NCBI RefSeq assembly: GCF_000426625.1
Contig: NZ_KE384547.1
Span: 2,037,159 to 2,101,158, forward strand
Direction of reading: 5' to 3'
Length of the DNA: 64,000 nt
Origin: Psychrilyobacter atlanticus DSM 19335
Lineage (GTDB): Bacteria; Fusobacteriota; Fusobacteriia; Fusobacteriales; Fusobacteriaceae
Every line of letters begins with the position of its first letter. The first letter of the stretch is position 1. Made by a program: the position numbers and the translations under genes. This document shows positions 18,056-27,773 of this stretch, one piece after another. A model generated the notes under the pieces. That model did no database searches and had not been told where the DNA came from. It was given only the letters and a program-made list of their open reading frames with translations.

Positions 18056-18907
18056 TTGAAATCAAAAATTAAATTTCTATGTTTTCAAGCGGGGGTTTCC
18101 AGGTCTGGTTTTTACAACTATATTAATTCAGAAAAAAATAGAAATAATAAAGAAGCTAAAGATTTAAACTCCAAAAGATTAATTCTAAAAGCTTTTAATA
18201 GAAGAGGTTTTAAGAAGGGCGCCCGAAGTATCAGGATGATTTTAGAGAATGAATTTGATACTATTTTTAATTTGAAAAAAATAAGAAGAATTATGAAAAA
18301 ATACGAAATAATATGTCCTCACAGAAAACCGAACCCCTATAAAAACATAGCTAAAGCAACTAAGGAACATTCGACTGTCCCTAATATATTGAAAAGAGAA
18401 TTTAAACAAGAAGTTCCTAAAAAAGTTCTCCTAACTGATATCAGCTATCTAACTTATGGAATTGGAAAAAGAGCTTATCTTTCAACAATAAAAGATGGTA
18501 GTACTAATGAAGTATTAGCTCATGAGGTGTCTCATAGTCTTAGTATTGATATTGCTTTAAACACGGTTAAGCGCTTAGTTAAAAGAAAGTTTAAACTCCA
18601 TCCAGAGTGCATTATTCATTCGGATCAAGGCTTTCACTATACTAATCCTAAGTTTCAAAGATTAGTGAAATCAAAGAAAATTATCCAATCAATGTCGCGA
18701 AAAGGTAACTGTTGGGATAATGCTCCTATGGAGTCATTCTTTGGACATATGAAAGATGAAATAAATTTAAAGCCCTTAAAAACATTAGATGATGTAAAGA
18801 AAGAAGTATCTAAATATATGAATTATTACAATAACCATAGGTATCAATGGAACTTAAAAAAGATGACTCCTGTGCAATACAGAAATCATCTTTTAACAGT
18901 ATCTTAA
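18056..18907 (+). CDS. IS3-family transposase OrfB (DDE integrase core)
   Basis: Catalytic half of the transposase. The rve-type core has the DDE residues in LLTDISYL, IIHSDQGFHY and DNAPMESFFGHMKDE, preceded by an HTH_21-like segment. The first in-frame TTG at 18056 has no ribosome binding site, but the frame is open upstream to 17963, overlapping orfA in the -1 frame, and the two share a GAAAGGGGGGAT slip site. The real product is therefore probably an OrfAB fusion made by frameshifting. No internal stops are seen. Confidence 0.9.
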   Translation: MKSKIKFLCFQAGVSRSGFYNYINSEKNRNNKEAKDLNSKRLILKAFNRRGFKKGARSIRMILENEFDTIFNLKKIRRIMKKYEIICPHRKPNPYKNIAKATKEHSTVPNILKREFKQEVPKKVLLTDISYLTYGIGKRAYLSTIKDGSTNEVLAHEVSHSLSIDIALNTVKRLVKRKFKLHPECIIHSDQGFHYTNPKFQRLVKSKKIIQSMSRKGNCWDNAPMESFFGHMKDEINLKPLKTLDDVKKEVSKYMNYYNNHRYQWNLKKMTPVQYRNHLLTVS

Positions 18908-18953
18908 CCATACCTTTTTTTAAAGTGTCCTTGACAAAGGGTACAGTTTAATT

Positions 18954-18972
18954 AATTTAGTTCTCTTTTTTT
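18954..18972 (+). terminator. Right arm of the split terminator
   Basis: AATTTAGTTCTC followed by seven T. It pairs exactly with 17479-17497. The hairpin stem is whole in each arm, so the IS sits within the loop. Confidence 0.7.
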
Positions 18973-19014
18973 ATGCTAATTTTAAATGACCTATAATTTC
19001 TAATTCTATTTTTT

Positions 19015-19212
19015 CTATTCGCCTTTCATAAATTTTTCTACACAAGACCTGCAAAAACAACCACCTGTATCGGCTTTTTTAGCTTTTTTTAATTTTTCCA
19101 GAACTTCTTTTGGTATCTTAGCATCCATACACCAGCAAGTATGGGGGTCTCTTCCATTTTCATGGGCACAATTATTCTCATTCCCGCAAATAGGACATTT
19201 TTTTTTATCCAT
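19015..19212 (-). CDS. Cysteine-rich CWC-type small protein
   Basis: 65 residues with nine cysteines: KKCPICGNENNCAH at the start, the HTCWCM segment that gives the CWC family its name, and CFCRSCVEKF near the end. The pattern suggests a small zinc-binding protein, likely cytoplasmic; no function is known to me. AGGAGGAG precedes the ATG. It is a single gene between the IS target and the lipoprotein gene. Confidence 0.8.
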   Translation of the reverse strand: MDKKKCPICGNENNCAHENGRDPHTCWCMDAKIPKEVLEKLKKAKKADTGGCFCRSCVEKFMKGE

Positions 19213-19253
19213 AACTCTCCTCCTGACTATTTTTATTATAAATTAAATATTAA

Positions 19254-19285
19254 AATTAGGAGATAGATGATTCTATCTCCTAATT
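19254..19285 (-). terminator. Hairpin after the secA-lipoprotein unit
   Basis: A 14-bp perfect stem (19254-19267 with 19272-19285) around the loop TGAT, starting AATTAGGAGATAGA. The T-run on the minus strand is interrupted. Confidence 0.7.
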
Positions 19286-19295
19286 CCATATCTTT

Positions 19296-20036
19296 TTATT
19301 TTCCCCATCTAGATAAACTAGATATTAATTCTGGGAATGCTATTTCCATAGCCTTTGCATTTAAGTTGTTGAGTTCTAAAGTTGTTAAATTTTTCTTCTT
19401 AGATAGTTCTACAAGCTTCACCGTATCTTGCGAAATTTCAGCACTATAGATTGATTCTCCATCAAAGAATTCCTTTCTTTCTAACCACTTATTTAATAAT
19501 TTTCTTACCTTTGTTCTATCTTTATCAGTCATCTCATCTTCAGTTTTTTTATTTAATTCCAAGATATAATTTCTTTCATTTTCTGTTGCAACCACTGTCA
19601 TCAAGTGCTTTGAAGTAGTAGGATAAACAACATTATATCCAATTACTAAGTTCTTTACTAGTTCCTTGGTATCTTTGATATTTTCATCTTTTAACTTATA
19701 CTTTCTTTCTAGCTTATTCAGATATTTTTTAGTCAATTTATTGAATTTTTCAATATCTTCATCTTTAATTTCTTTAGTTTTTAAACTATTTAAAAAGATC
19801 TCATCCTTACTATCTTTTTTTATGATTTGTCTAGTTGTCAAATAATGAACCGGTTCTTCATTGTTATACCAGTCAGATAAGATAGATTCTCTTACCAATA
19901 TTTCATCCATTACTTTATATGGCTCTTTTAAAGTTTCTGTAGTGATCTTATATTTACTAGTATCCACATCTAAAGATGAACATGCTCCTAAAAATACTAC
20001 CATTATTACCAACAAAATTTTATTCATTCTCTTCAT
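19296..20036 (-). CDS. Predicted lipoprotein of unknown function
   Basis: 246 residues. The N terminus is a lipoprotein signal with lipobox LGAC (MNKILLVIMVVFLGACSS). The rest is charged and largely helical (EEPVHYLTTRQIIKKDSKDE, KLLNKWLERKEFFDGES) without a family I recognise. It begins 3 bp after the secA stop and its ribosome binding site (GGAAGG) is in the secA end, so it is probably co-expressed with secA. Attachment to the outer or inner membrane is likely. Confidence 0.7.
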   Translation of the reverse strand: MKRMNKILLVIMVVFLGACSSLDVDTSKYKITTETLKEPYKVMDEILVRESILSDWYNNEEPVHYLTTRQIIKKDSKDEIFLNSLKTKEIKDEDIEKFNKLTKKYLNKLERKYKLKDENIKDTKELVKNLVIGYNVVYPTTSKHLMTVVATENERNYILELNKKTEDEMTDKDRTKVRKLLNKWLERKEFFDGESIYSAEISQDTVKLVELSKKKNLTTLELNNLNAKAMEIAFPELISSLSRWGK

Positions 20037-20039
20037 AGT

Positions 20040-22745
20040 CTACACCCTTCCACAACATTTTTTGTATTTCTTTCCAGATCCACAAGGACACAAGTCATTT
20101 CTGCCTACTTTATCAGAAACTCTAGATTCTTTAGCTGAATCTGTATTCCCTTCCGAATCATCATTAGCCTCATATCTTATATTTTTATTTCTATTTTTCG
20201 CTTCCTTTATCTCTACTTCCCTCTCTTCAGGTACCCTGATCTGTACTTTAAATAGATAAGAGATCGTCTCTTCTTTTATAGTTTTTAACATCTTAGCATA
20301 TAAATCTCCAGAGATTAATTTATATTCTGTAAGTGGGTCTTTTTGACCATATGATCTAAGATAGATTCCCTCTCTTAAAGCATCTAAAGTTTTTAAATGT
20401 TCTCTCCATCTAGAGTCCACTATCTCAAATAATATATATTTTTCCAGCTTTCTCATAAGTTCAGTACTAAATTCTTCCTCTTTGGCTTTATATTTTTCTA
20501 CTATTTTTTCCGATAAAGAATCAGAATATTCCTCGATAGTTAAACTTTTATATTCTTCCTTATCCTCTATAACATAATCAAACAGTTCTTCTATTTTTTC
20601 TACTAACCCGTCTATATCCCAATCTTCTTTAAATTCTCCTACGAATTTTTCAACGACTTCACATGAGACTGTATCAGTTAACATACCAAAAACAGTTTCA
20701 CTAAGATCATCTTTTTCTAAAGCCGTATTTCTACTCTCATAGATAGCTTCCCTCTGTTTATTGTTAACATCATCAAATTCCAATAGATTTTTTCTGATTC
20801 CAAAGTTTCTAGCTTCTACTTTTTTCTGTGCATTTTCAATAGCTTTACTTATCATACTGTGTACAATAGGCTCCCCTTCCGGTAATCCTAATTTATCCAT
20901 TACAGCAGCTACTCTTTCCGATCCAAATAATCTCATAAGCTCATCTTCTAATGAAAGATAAAATTCTGTTGCTCCTGGATCTCCTTGTCTACCTGATCTA
21001 CCTCTTAACTGATTGTCTATTCTTCTAGATTCATGTCTCTCAGTTCCTAAGATAAATAGTCCACCGGCTTCTAATACCTTTACTTTTTCGTCTGCACACT
21101 GAGCTTTGTATTTTTCAAGTACTTCTTCATAATTAGGATCATCAATCGTTCCAACTTCATCTAAAGTCAAGAATTCCGGGTTACCTCCTAACATGATATC
21201 AGTTCCTCTTCCAGCCATGTTTGTAGCGATAGTAATTGATTTATATCTTCCGGCTTGAGCTACTATATCTGCTTCCTTTTCATGGAATTTAGCATTTAAA
21301 ACCTCATGAGGTATTTTTCTCTTTTTTAAACGCTCAGATAAAACTTCTGAACTTTCAATGGAAATTGTTCCTACTAAGGCAGGCTGTCCATTGGTATAAA
21401 GTTCTTCAATCCTTTCTATTATGGCATTTATTTTCTCATCATGTGTTTTATAAACTAAATCCGGGTTATCCATTCTTACTATGGGTCTATTTGTAGGAAT
21501 AACTACTACTCCTAATTTATATGTATGCATAAATTCAGGTGCTTCCGTTTCCGCAGTACCTGTCATTCCAGACAATTTTTCATACATTCTGAAGTAATTT
21601 TGTAATGTTATCGATGCTAAAGTCTGGTTTTCTCCAGCTACTTTTAATCCCTCTTTAGCCTCTAAAGCCTGATGCAGACCATCTGAATATCTTCTACCTT
21701 CCATGGCTCTTCCTGTGAACTCATCAATAATTACGATTTGACCATCTCTAACTAAATATTCCTTATCTCTATAAAATAATTCCTTAGCTTTTAGAGCCTG
21801 CATCATATAATGAGTCAACTCTACATTTTCAGGAGAGTATAGGTTTTCAATGTCTAACTCTTTTTCTATCTTAGCTATTCCTTTTTCTGTCAGAGTTATG
21901 TTGCTTGATTTTTCATCTACCTCATAATCTTTCCAAACATCATCTGGAATATTCATCTCTTTTTTCTTCTTTATATCCTTGATTTTTTCCGTTTCATAAC
22001 TTCTAACTAATTTTTTAGATACCCCGTCAAATACTTTATACCATTTTTGAGTATCTGCAGCTGCTCCTGATATGATAAGTGGTGTTCTAGCCTCATCTAT
22101 TAGAATTGAGTCTACCTCATCTACAATACAGAAATGAAGGTCTCTTTGAACTCTATTCTCCACTCTAGATACCATGTTATCTCTCAAATAATCAAAACCA
22201 AATTCACTGTTTGTTCCATATGTAATATCAGCTCTATAGGCTGCCCCTCTTTTATCCATAGGCATGTTATTATATAGAACATCTGAAGTTAGTCCTAAAA
22301 AGTCGTATAATCTTCCCATTAACTCCCTGTCACGGGTAGCTAGGTAATCATTTACCGTTACTACATGAACTCCCTTACCATTCAATGCATTTAAATATAC
22401 AGCCAGAGTTGCAACTAATGTTTTTCCCTCTCCTGTTTTCATCTCAGTTATTTTCCCTTCGTGTAACACCACTCCACCTATCATTTGTACATCGTAGTGT
22501 CTCATCTCAAGAACTCTTATAGCTCCTTCTCTTACTACTGCAAACGCTTCTGCTAAGATATCATCTAAAGTTTCACCCTTATCTAATCTCTCTCTAAATT
22601 CTATAGTTTTAGCTTTAAGATCCTCATCTCCTAATTTTTTTATCTCAGGTTCTAAGTTATTGATCTCATCTACAATAGCTAAAATCCTTTTTATTTCTCT
22701 GTCATTTTTTGTTCCAAAAATTTTCTTTACTAAGTTACCGATCAT
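20040..22745 (-). CDS. secA: Preprotein translocase ATPase SecA
   Basis: Motor that drives proteins through SecYEG. 901 residues with Walker A ([13 protein letters not shown]), the [19 protein letters not shown] box, the second nucleotide-binding domain ([29 protein letters not shown]) and a helical wing. It ends with a zinc-binding SEC-C motif ([13 protein letters not shown]), used for SecB or ribosome contact. ATG at 22745 gives the standard N terminus [18 protein letters not shown]. Confidence 0.98.
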   Translation of the reverse strand: MIGNLVKKIFGTKNDREIKRILAIVDEINNLEPEIKKLGDEDLKAKTIEFRERLDKGETLDDILAEAFAVVREGAIRVLEMRHYDVQMIGGVVLHEGKITEMKTGEGKTLVATLAVYLNALNGKGVHVVTVNDYLATRDRELMGRLYDFLGLTSDVLYNNMPMDKRGAAYRADITYGTNSEFGFDYLRDNMVSRVENRVQRDLHFCIVDEVDSILIDEARTPLIISGAAADTQKWYKVFDGVSKKLVRSYETEKIKDIKKKKEMNIPDDVWKDYEVDEKSSNITLTEKGIAKIEKELDIENLYSPENVELTHYMMQALKAKELFYRDKEYLVRDGQIVIIDEFTGRAMEGRRYSDGLHQALEAKEGLKVAGENQTLASITLQNYFRMYEKLSGMTGTAETEAPEFMHTYKLGVVVIPTNRPIVRMDNPDLVYKTHDEKINAIIERIEELYTNGQPALVGTISIESSEVLSERLKKRKIPHEVLNAKFHEKEADIVAQAGRYKSITIATNMAGRGTDIMLGGNPEFLTLDEVGTIDDPNYEEVLEKYKAQCADEKVKVLEAGGLFILGTERHESRRIDNQLRGRSGRQGDPGATEFYLSLEDELMRLFGSERVAAVMDKLGLPEGEPIVHSMISKAIENAQKKVEARNFGIRKNLLEFDDVNNKQREAIYESRNTALEKDDLSETVFGMLTDTVSCEVVEKFVGEFKEDWDIDGLVEKIEELFDYVIEDKEEYKSLTIEEYSDSLSEKIVEKYKAKEEEFSTELMRKLEKYILFEIVDSRWREHLKTLDALREGIYLRSYGQKDPLTEYKLISGDLYAKMLKTIKEETISYLFKVQIRVPEEREVEIKEAKNRNKNIRYEANDDSEGNTDSAKESRVSDKVGRNDLCPCGSGKKYKKCCGRV

Positions 22746-22818
22746 CTGTCATTACCTCACTCAATTTTTGATTTCTCAAAGTCAAAAACTTTGATTTCAA
22801 TACACTTCACCGCTTATA

Positions 22819-22848
22819 ATGATAACATAAAAAAGGAGAGACCGTCAA
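22819..22848 (-). promoter_or_regulatory. Probable secA promoter
   Basis: On the minus strand TTGACG (22843-22848) and TATCAT (22819-22824) are 18 bp apart, about 70 bp upstream of the start. A TCAAAGT/ACTTTGA inverted repeat lies between the promoter and the start, in the leader. Confidence 0.5.
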
Positions 22849-23004
22849 TTAAATGAACCTCATTTTCATCTCTAAAATATCTCTTAATTATATATGAATT
22901 TATCATGACTTTTTTATACGTATATATAGTATAGAACCTTAACAAACTGTTAAGAAAGAATTAACATTTCATAAAGTTTTTTTCTCATAGATTAACAAAA
23001 CACC

Positions 23005-23033
23005 TTGATGTTTAAATATGTATTTGTTATACT
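23005..23033 (+). promoter_or_regulatory. Promoter of the ClC gene
   Basis: TTGATG (23005-23010) and TATACT (23028-23033) with a 17-bp spacer and an extended TGT before the -10. The leader to the ATG is about 95 nt; I see no known riboswitch in it. Confidence 0.65.
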
Positions 23034-23134
23034 TTATAGGCAAGAATAATTATATACTGCGCTTCAGAAGCTTTATTTTACTTAGTTTTTGCAGCAACAA
23101 TTATATAATTCATAAAAAAAAAGGATGATGAAAT

Positions 23135-24745
23135 ATGCAAGAGGATGTACAGGGAGCAGTTAATACATGGCAAAATTTGAGGAGACGTAGACACAATTTA
23201 CTATTAGTTTTCTATAGTATTATTGTGGGAGTATTAACAGGTTTAGTTATTGTAGCGTATAGAGAGGGACTGGATTTTTTAAATACAATAAGACACACTA
23301 CCTTATTGGACGTAAAAAGGACAACATCTTTTGTAGGAATATCCCAATTAGTAGCTCTTTTTATAGGTGCAGCAATAATTTTACAGATACTCTTATCTAA
23401 ATTTCCATTAATAAGCGGAAGTGGAATTCCACAAGTAAAAGCCCTTTTGATGAAACAGATTAAGTTCAATTGGTTCTATGAACTGATCAGTAAGTTCTTA
23501 GGAGGATTACTCAGTATAGGAAGTGGACTGTCTCTAGGAAGAGAGGGACCATCTATACATCTAGGAGCTCAAATAAGTGAGGGAGTCAACAGTTTTTTCA
23601 AAACTAAAGAAGCTGAGAAAAAATATCTTATCTCTAGTGGAGCTAGTGCTGGTCTAGCAGCGGCATTTAACGCACCTCTAGCTGGAGTTATATTTTCTTT
23701 AGAAGAACTTCACAAATATTTTTCTCCATTACTACTTATTTGTACCCTATTAGCCAGTATAAGTTCTGACTTCGTAACCAAATTATTTCTAGGATATGAC
23801 CTGGTATTTGATTTCGATACTAAGTTACCTGCACAGCTTTCCATAGGAAAATATCTCATTTCACTTATAATCTTTGGAATTATTATAGGATTAGCAGGAA
23901 AATTATTTACTGATGGAATTGTATTCTTTCAAAATTTATATAAAAAAGCAAAACTCAATTCATATATCAAAGCCGTTTTAGCCGTTCTTCTCTCTTTAGG
24001 TGTTGGATTATTTTTTTCAGAGGTTGCAGGTGGAGGACATCACCTCATTCAAGAAATAGCTCATAGATCTACTCCTATGAAAGTTTTATTTATTCTTTTA
24101 ATAGCTAAATTTATATTTACATTATTTTCATATAGTACAGGATTTCCAGGAGGAATCTTCCTTCCTATGCTGGTTGTAGGAGGTCTCCTAGGTAAAATAT
24201 ACGGCCTTGTTTTAATGGATATTTTTGATCTAAAAGAAGTCTACGCAGTTCATTTTATGATCCTGGGTATGGCTGGATATCTGACAGCAGTCGTAAGAGC
24301 CCCCATTACAGGAATAGTTCTTATCCTTGAAATGACAGGTAGATTTGATCACCTATTCAGTTTAACTCTCGTTTCAACACTAGCTTATGTCTTGACTGAA
24401 TTTATTAATTTAGACCCCATATACGATATTCTTTATAGAAATATGATATCTAATCTTTTTGCTTCAGAAAAAACACCACAAAAAGTTTCATCTAAATCAT
24501 CTAAAGTAACACTATTAATACCTGTTATTGCAGACTCTTTTTTAGATGGAAAACATGTTTTTGAAATATCATGGCCTGAAAATTGTCTTCTTGTTGGAAT
24601 CAGAAGAGAGATAAAAGAGATCATTCCAAAAGGAATAACCAAGATAAAAAACGGAGATTTCCTTATTGTACTGACAGATAAAACAGATGCTGGAATAATC
24701 AGTCCCAAACTATATAAGATGGGAACAGTCACAACAGTAGGATAG
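23135..24745 (+). CDS. ClC-family chloride/proton antiporter with C-terminal TrkA_C domain
   Basis: 536 residues. The ClC pore motifs are complete: GSGIPQVKAL, GREGPSIHLGA with the gating glutamate, NAPLAGVIFSLEEL with the proton-path glutamate, and GFPGGIFLP. These residues point to an exchanger rather than a channel. After about ten membrane spans the C-terminal ~80 residues form a TrkA_C-like ligand-binding domain (ENCLLVGIRREIKEIIPKG, GDFLIVLTD). It would act in the inner membrane, possibly in acid or halide handling. It is monocistronic, with its own promoter and terminator. Confidence 0.92.
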   Translation: MQEDVQGAVNTWQNLRRRRHNLLLVFYSIIVGVLTGLVIVAYREGLDFLNTIRHTTLLDVKRTTSFVGISQLVALFIGAAIILQILLSKFPLISGSGIPQVKALLMKQIKFNWFYELISKFLGGLLSIGSGLSLGREGPSIHLGAQISEGVNSFFKTKEAEKKYLISSGASAGLAAAFNAPLAGVIFSLEELHKYFSPLLLICTLLASISSDFVTKLFLGYDLVFDFDTKLPAQLSIGKYLISLIIFGIIIGLAGKLFTDGIVFFQNLYKKAKLNSYIKAVLAVLLSLGVGLFFSEVAGGGHHLIQEIAHRSTPMKVLFILLIAKFIFTLFSYSTGFPGGIFLPMLVVGGLLGKIYGLVLMDIFDLKEVYAVHFMILGMAGYLTAVVRAPITGIVLILEMTGRFDHLFSLTLVSTLAYVLTEFINLDPIYDILYRNMISNLFASEKTPQKVSSKSSKVTLLIPVIADSFLDGKHVFEISWPENCLLVGIRREIKEIIPKGITKIKNGDFLIVLTDKTDAGIISPKLYKMGTVTTVG

Positions 24746-24760
24746 AAAATATAACAGTTC

Positions 24761-24790
24761 AAGGAGTACTCCCTAAAAGGGATACTCCTT
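24761..24790 (+). terminator. Terminator of the ClC gene
   Basis: AAGGAGTA...TACTCCTT enclosing an inner CCCT/AGGG stem, followed by a T-rich run. Confidence 0.8.
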
Positions 24791-24831
24791 TTATTTTACC
24801 CTATAATACACTATCTTAAATATGATTTTTT

Positions 24832-24840
24832 TGATATAAT
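24832..24840 (+). promoter_or_regulatory. Extended -10 promoter of the prepilin gene
   Basis: TGATATAAT at 24832-24840 is an extended -10 box; the -35 region is weak. It lies about 25 bp before the TTG start. Confidence 0.45.
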
Positions 24841-24862
24841 ATCGTTTTAAGGAGGGATTAAT

Positions 24863-25696
24863 TTGAAAAAACTAAATAAAGGATTTACAGTAATTGAATT
24901 ACTTATAGTCATTGCTATAATAGGTATCTTAGCCACAACTTTAGCTCCAAAACTTTTAAAAGAGATAAGAAAGGCTACAGTAGCCGAAGTTCAGCATAAT
25001 TTAGGTGTAATCAGATCCAGGTTATCCCTAGATGATACTTTATCAGAGGAATTTCCAGATTTTTTTACTGTTGAAGATGTTGATAAAACAGACTTATTAA
25101 AATCATACAGTATAGAACCTACCCCTGGATTTACAGGCGCAGATGGAGTTAATCATAAAGAAACTTCCCAAGTTGTTACTCCTAGAGATAATACAGGAGG
25201 ATGGTTCTACATTAGAGAAACAGGTGAAATCTATGCCAACCTTCCAAATGGAGCCTATACAAAAGATGCAAAGTATGAAATATGGGATGAGCTCGGTTCA
25301 GAGGACAACAATAAACCTGTAGATCCAGATACCGAAAAAAACGATTGGGATAAAATCGAATTTCCAATTTCTAAAACTAGTGGTAGTTTAACCGGTTCTG
25401 GTGGAGATGCTTATGAACTCGGTGGCCAATATGTAGTTGAGATAAAACCTAATATTGGTTGGCTACCAAATTTTATATCTGGCAGTGGTAAATTAAACGG
25501 AAATTACTATGTTTATATAGACGATAATTTAGTCAACAGCGGTTACAAATCTCCTACACAAGATGGGAACTCTATCAATGTACCACCATCTCGACAAGAA
25601 GCTGGAATTACTCAACCTAAAAGCTTAAAAGTAGCCTTTGAATATGTAGAAAATGGTGTGACAAAAATTATTTATAGTGAACTTGAACTCTACTAA
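24863..25696 (+). CDS. Type IV pilin / pseudopilin-like protein
   Basis: 277 residues. The N terminus is a class III signal: KLNKGFTVIELLIVIAIIGI, with cleavage expected between Gly and Phe by a prepilin peptidase, and Glu at +5 for assembly. The C-terminal domain is beta-rich and acidic, with a Gly/Ser segment around SGSLTGSGGDAYELGG. The start is TTG with AAGGAGGG just upstream. No other pilus or type II secretion genes are close, so the assembly machinery must lie elsewhere. It could be a pilus subunit or a secretion pseudopilin. Confidence 0.85.
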   Translation: MKKLNKGFTVIELLIVIAIIGILATTLAPKLLKEIRKATVAEVQHNLGVIRSRLSLDDTLSEEFPDFFTVEDVDKTDLLKSYSIEPTPGFTGADGVNHKETSQVVTPRDNTGGWFYIRETGEIYANLPNGAYTKDAKYEIWDELGSEDNNKPVDPDTEKNDWDKIEFPISKTSGSLTGSGGDAYELGGQYVVEIKPNIGWLPNFISGSGKLNGNYYVYIDDNLVNSGYKSPTQDGNSINVPPSRQEAGITQPKSLKVAFEYVENGVTKIIYSELELY

Positions 25697-25699
25697 CCT

Positions 25700-25727
25700 A
25701 AAAAGGATGCGAAATCGCATCCTTTTT
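25700..25727. terminator. Shared terminator between prepilin gene and ligA
   Basis: AAAAAGGATGCGA pairs with TCGCATCCTTTTT. The genes converge here and both strands have T-runs, so it can serve both. Confidence 0.85.
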
Positions 25728-25739
25728 TTCTTCTAACCT

Positions 25740-27773
25740 CTACTTTGTCAGTTCTAAAAACTCCTCCTCAGTAAGAATTTTTACACTGCCTAACTCCTCT
25801 GCTTTTTTCAGCTTACTTCCTGGTTTTTCTCCTACTATAAGGTAATCTAATTTCTTAGATACACCAGACATATTGGTTCCGCCTAATTTTTCTACGATAT
25901 CCTTGATCTCCTGTCTCTTAAAGTGGATCAATTTTCCTGTAGCTAAGAAGGTTTTTCCCACAAACTCCTCCAAATGAGCTCCCTCATCTACCTCTTCTAT
26001 CTCAAAGTTAACTCCTGCATCCTTTATTTTTTCTAAAATTCTCATATTATCTTCATCTCTAAAGTATCCATACACAGACTGAGCTACCTTCCCTCCTACA
26101 CCATCTATTGATAGCAAGTCTTCTACTTCCATCGCTGCTAAATTTTCTATATTTTTACTCTCTTTAGACAGTAATCCTCCTAAAAATTTCCCTACAAATG
26201 GAATTCCTAAGGCATATAGTGTTTTAGAATAATCTAATCTTTTACTCTCCTCAATAGAGGTAAGTAGTTTTTCAATACTCTTACTTCCCAAATTATCTAA
26301 TTTTTCTAACTCATCTTTTTTTAGATAAAGTTCATAGAAGTCACTTATTTCCCTTAAAAATCCTAATTCTATAAATTTTTCTACTATCTTCGCTCCACCG
26401 ATTATATTCATAGCATCACGGGAGATAAAATACTCCATCTTCCCCTGTAATTTTGCCCTACAGTGAGGATTCATACATTTTAAATTTACCAATCCTTCTT
26501 CTTTCTCTAACTCTGAATCACATACAGGACAATTTGTAGGAGGGATTATCTCCCCTTCTGTCCCATCTCTTAATTCTTTTACTGGTTTTACAACCTGTGG
26601 AATTATCTCAGCAGCTTTTTCAATAAATACTGTATCCCCAATTTTTATATCTTTTCTAAGTACCTCGTCATAGTTGTGAAGACTGGCACGTCTGACCATA
26701 CTTCCAGATACTTCTACTACCTCTAGTTCCGCCACTGGAGTTACCTTCCCTGTTCTCCCTACCTGCCAAGTTACATCATTTAATTTTGTAGTTACCTGTT
26801 TAGCAGGAAATTTGTAGGAGATAGCCCATCTAGGTGCCTTAGTTGTAGCTCCTAATTCTTCATATAAACTCAGATTATTGACTTTTATTACTAACCCGTC
26901 AGTTTCATAGTCTAAATGATTCCTCTCATCTTCCCAGTATTTTATCCTGGTTCCTAAATATTCTATAGTTTCACATAGGTCATAGACCTTTGTAGTTTTA
27001 AATCCCAATCCTTCTAAATATTTTATGCTGTCAATATGAGTTTCAAGCCCTAATTCTTCACTGTTCACCAGATAATATATATAAGCATCCAAGTTTCTCT
27101 CTCCTACAATGGCAGCGTCTTTTTGACGAAGGGTTCCACCAGCTGCATTTCTAGGATTAGCGAATACTTCCTCCCCTGACTCCAACCTTTTTTTATTTAA
27201 TGATTCAAATTCAGTTAGCGGTAATACAATCTCTCCTCTGACCTCTATCGATACATTTTCCTTTAGATATTTAGGGATAGAACTTATCTGCATTATATTC
27301 TCAGTTACATCTTCTCCTACTTTTCCATCTCCACGGGTTACAGCCTGGATTAAACGGCCATCCTCATAATGGATACTTATAGAAATTCCATCTAATTTTA
27401 ATTCCAACACATAGTCTACCTGGATATTGTCGTTTTCTAAACTATCTTTATTTAAAATCCTTTTTACTCTCCCATCAAAGTCTTCTAAATCTCCTAAATT
27501 ATAGGTATTAGATAAACTCAGCATAGGTTTTTTATGGGTAACTTTCGTAAATTTACTATCTTTTAGTCCTCCACCTACAACTACTGTAGGAGAGGTTTCC
27601 GTCTTATATTCAGGGTTTTCTAATTCTAATTTTTCTAATTTTTTTAATAACTTATCATACTCTACATCTGAGATCAAACTCTCGTTTTTTTCATAGTAGT
27701 GGTAGTTATGTTTATGTAACTCTTCTTTTATTTTTTCTATCTCTGCTTTTATATTTTCTTTCTCTTTCATCAT
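25740..27773 (-). CDS. ligA: NAD-dependent DNA ligase
   Basis: Seals nicks during replication and repair. The adenylation domain has the lysine motif ELKLDGISISI and RGDGKVGEDVTENI; an OB fold follows, then a four-Cys zinc finger (CPVCDSE...KCMNPHC), helix-hairpin-helix repeats (LDNLGSKSIEKLL, IDGVGGKVAQSVYG) and a C-terminal BRCT domain (FVGKTFLATG). ATG at 27771-27773 lies seven bases after GAGGAG, so I discard the five upstream codons from a TTG. The product is 677 residues. Confidence 0.97.
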   Translation of the reverse strand: MMKEKENIKAEIEKIKEELHKHNYHYYEKNESLISDVEYDKLLKKLEKLELENPEYKTETSPTVVVGGGLKDSKFTKVTHKKPMLSLSNTYNLGDLEDFDGRVKRILNKDSLENDNIQVDYVLELKLDGISISIHYEDGRLIQAVTRGDGKVGEDVTENIMQISSIPKYLKENVSIEVRGEIVLPLTEFESLNKKRLESGEEVFANPRNAAGGTLRQKDAAIVGERNLDAYIYYLVNSEELGLETHIDSIKYLEGLGFKTTKVYDLCETIEYLGTRIKYWEDERNHLDYETDGLVIKVNNLSLYEELGATTKAPRWAISYKFPAKQVTTKLNDVTWQVGRTGKVTPVAELEVVEVSGSMVRRASLHNYDEVLRKDIKIGDTVFIEKAAEIIPQVVKPVKELRDGTEGEIIPPTNCPVCDSELEKEEGLVNLKCMNPHCRAKLQGKMEYFISRDAMNIIGGAKIVEKFIELGFLREISDFYELYLKKDELEKLDNLGSKSIEKLLTSIEESKRLDYSKTLYALGIPFVGKFLGGLLSKESKNIENLAAMEVEDLLSIDGVGGKVAQSVYGYFRDEDNMRILEKIKDAGVNFEIEEVDEGAHLEEFVGKTFLATGKLIHFKRQEIKDIVEKLGGTNMSGVSKKLDYLIVGEKPGSKLKKAEELGSVKILTEEEFLELTK

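Larger units (their letters stand above)
17501..18947 (+). mobile_element. IS3-family insertion sequence, complete
   Basis: About 1447 bp with imperfect terminal inverted repeats: ACTGTAACCATGAAACTGGA on the left and, read from the right end inward, ACTGTACCCTTTGTCAAGGA, both followed by CACTT. It holds an orfA/orfB pair typical of the family. A 4-bp direct repeat TTAA flanks it (17497-17500 and 18948-18951). By the usual TG...CA convention the ends would be 17503 and 18945; the direct repeat favours the slightly longer element. Both ends and both reading frames look intact, suggesting a recent insertion. Confidence 0.88.

Noticed and set aside
22840-22900. Short open frame on the plus strand near the secA promoter
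   Set aside because: Only 14 codons with a poorly spaced site; it overlaps the minus-strand promoter and is likely chance.
23034-23134. Possible fluoride riboswitch before the ClC gene
   Set aside because: ClC-F genes often follow the crcB motif, but the leader lacks its conserved sequence blocks and the protein has the chloride-type GREGP and GSGIP motifs.
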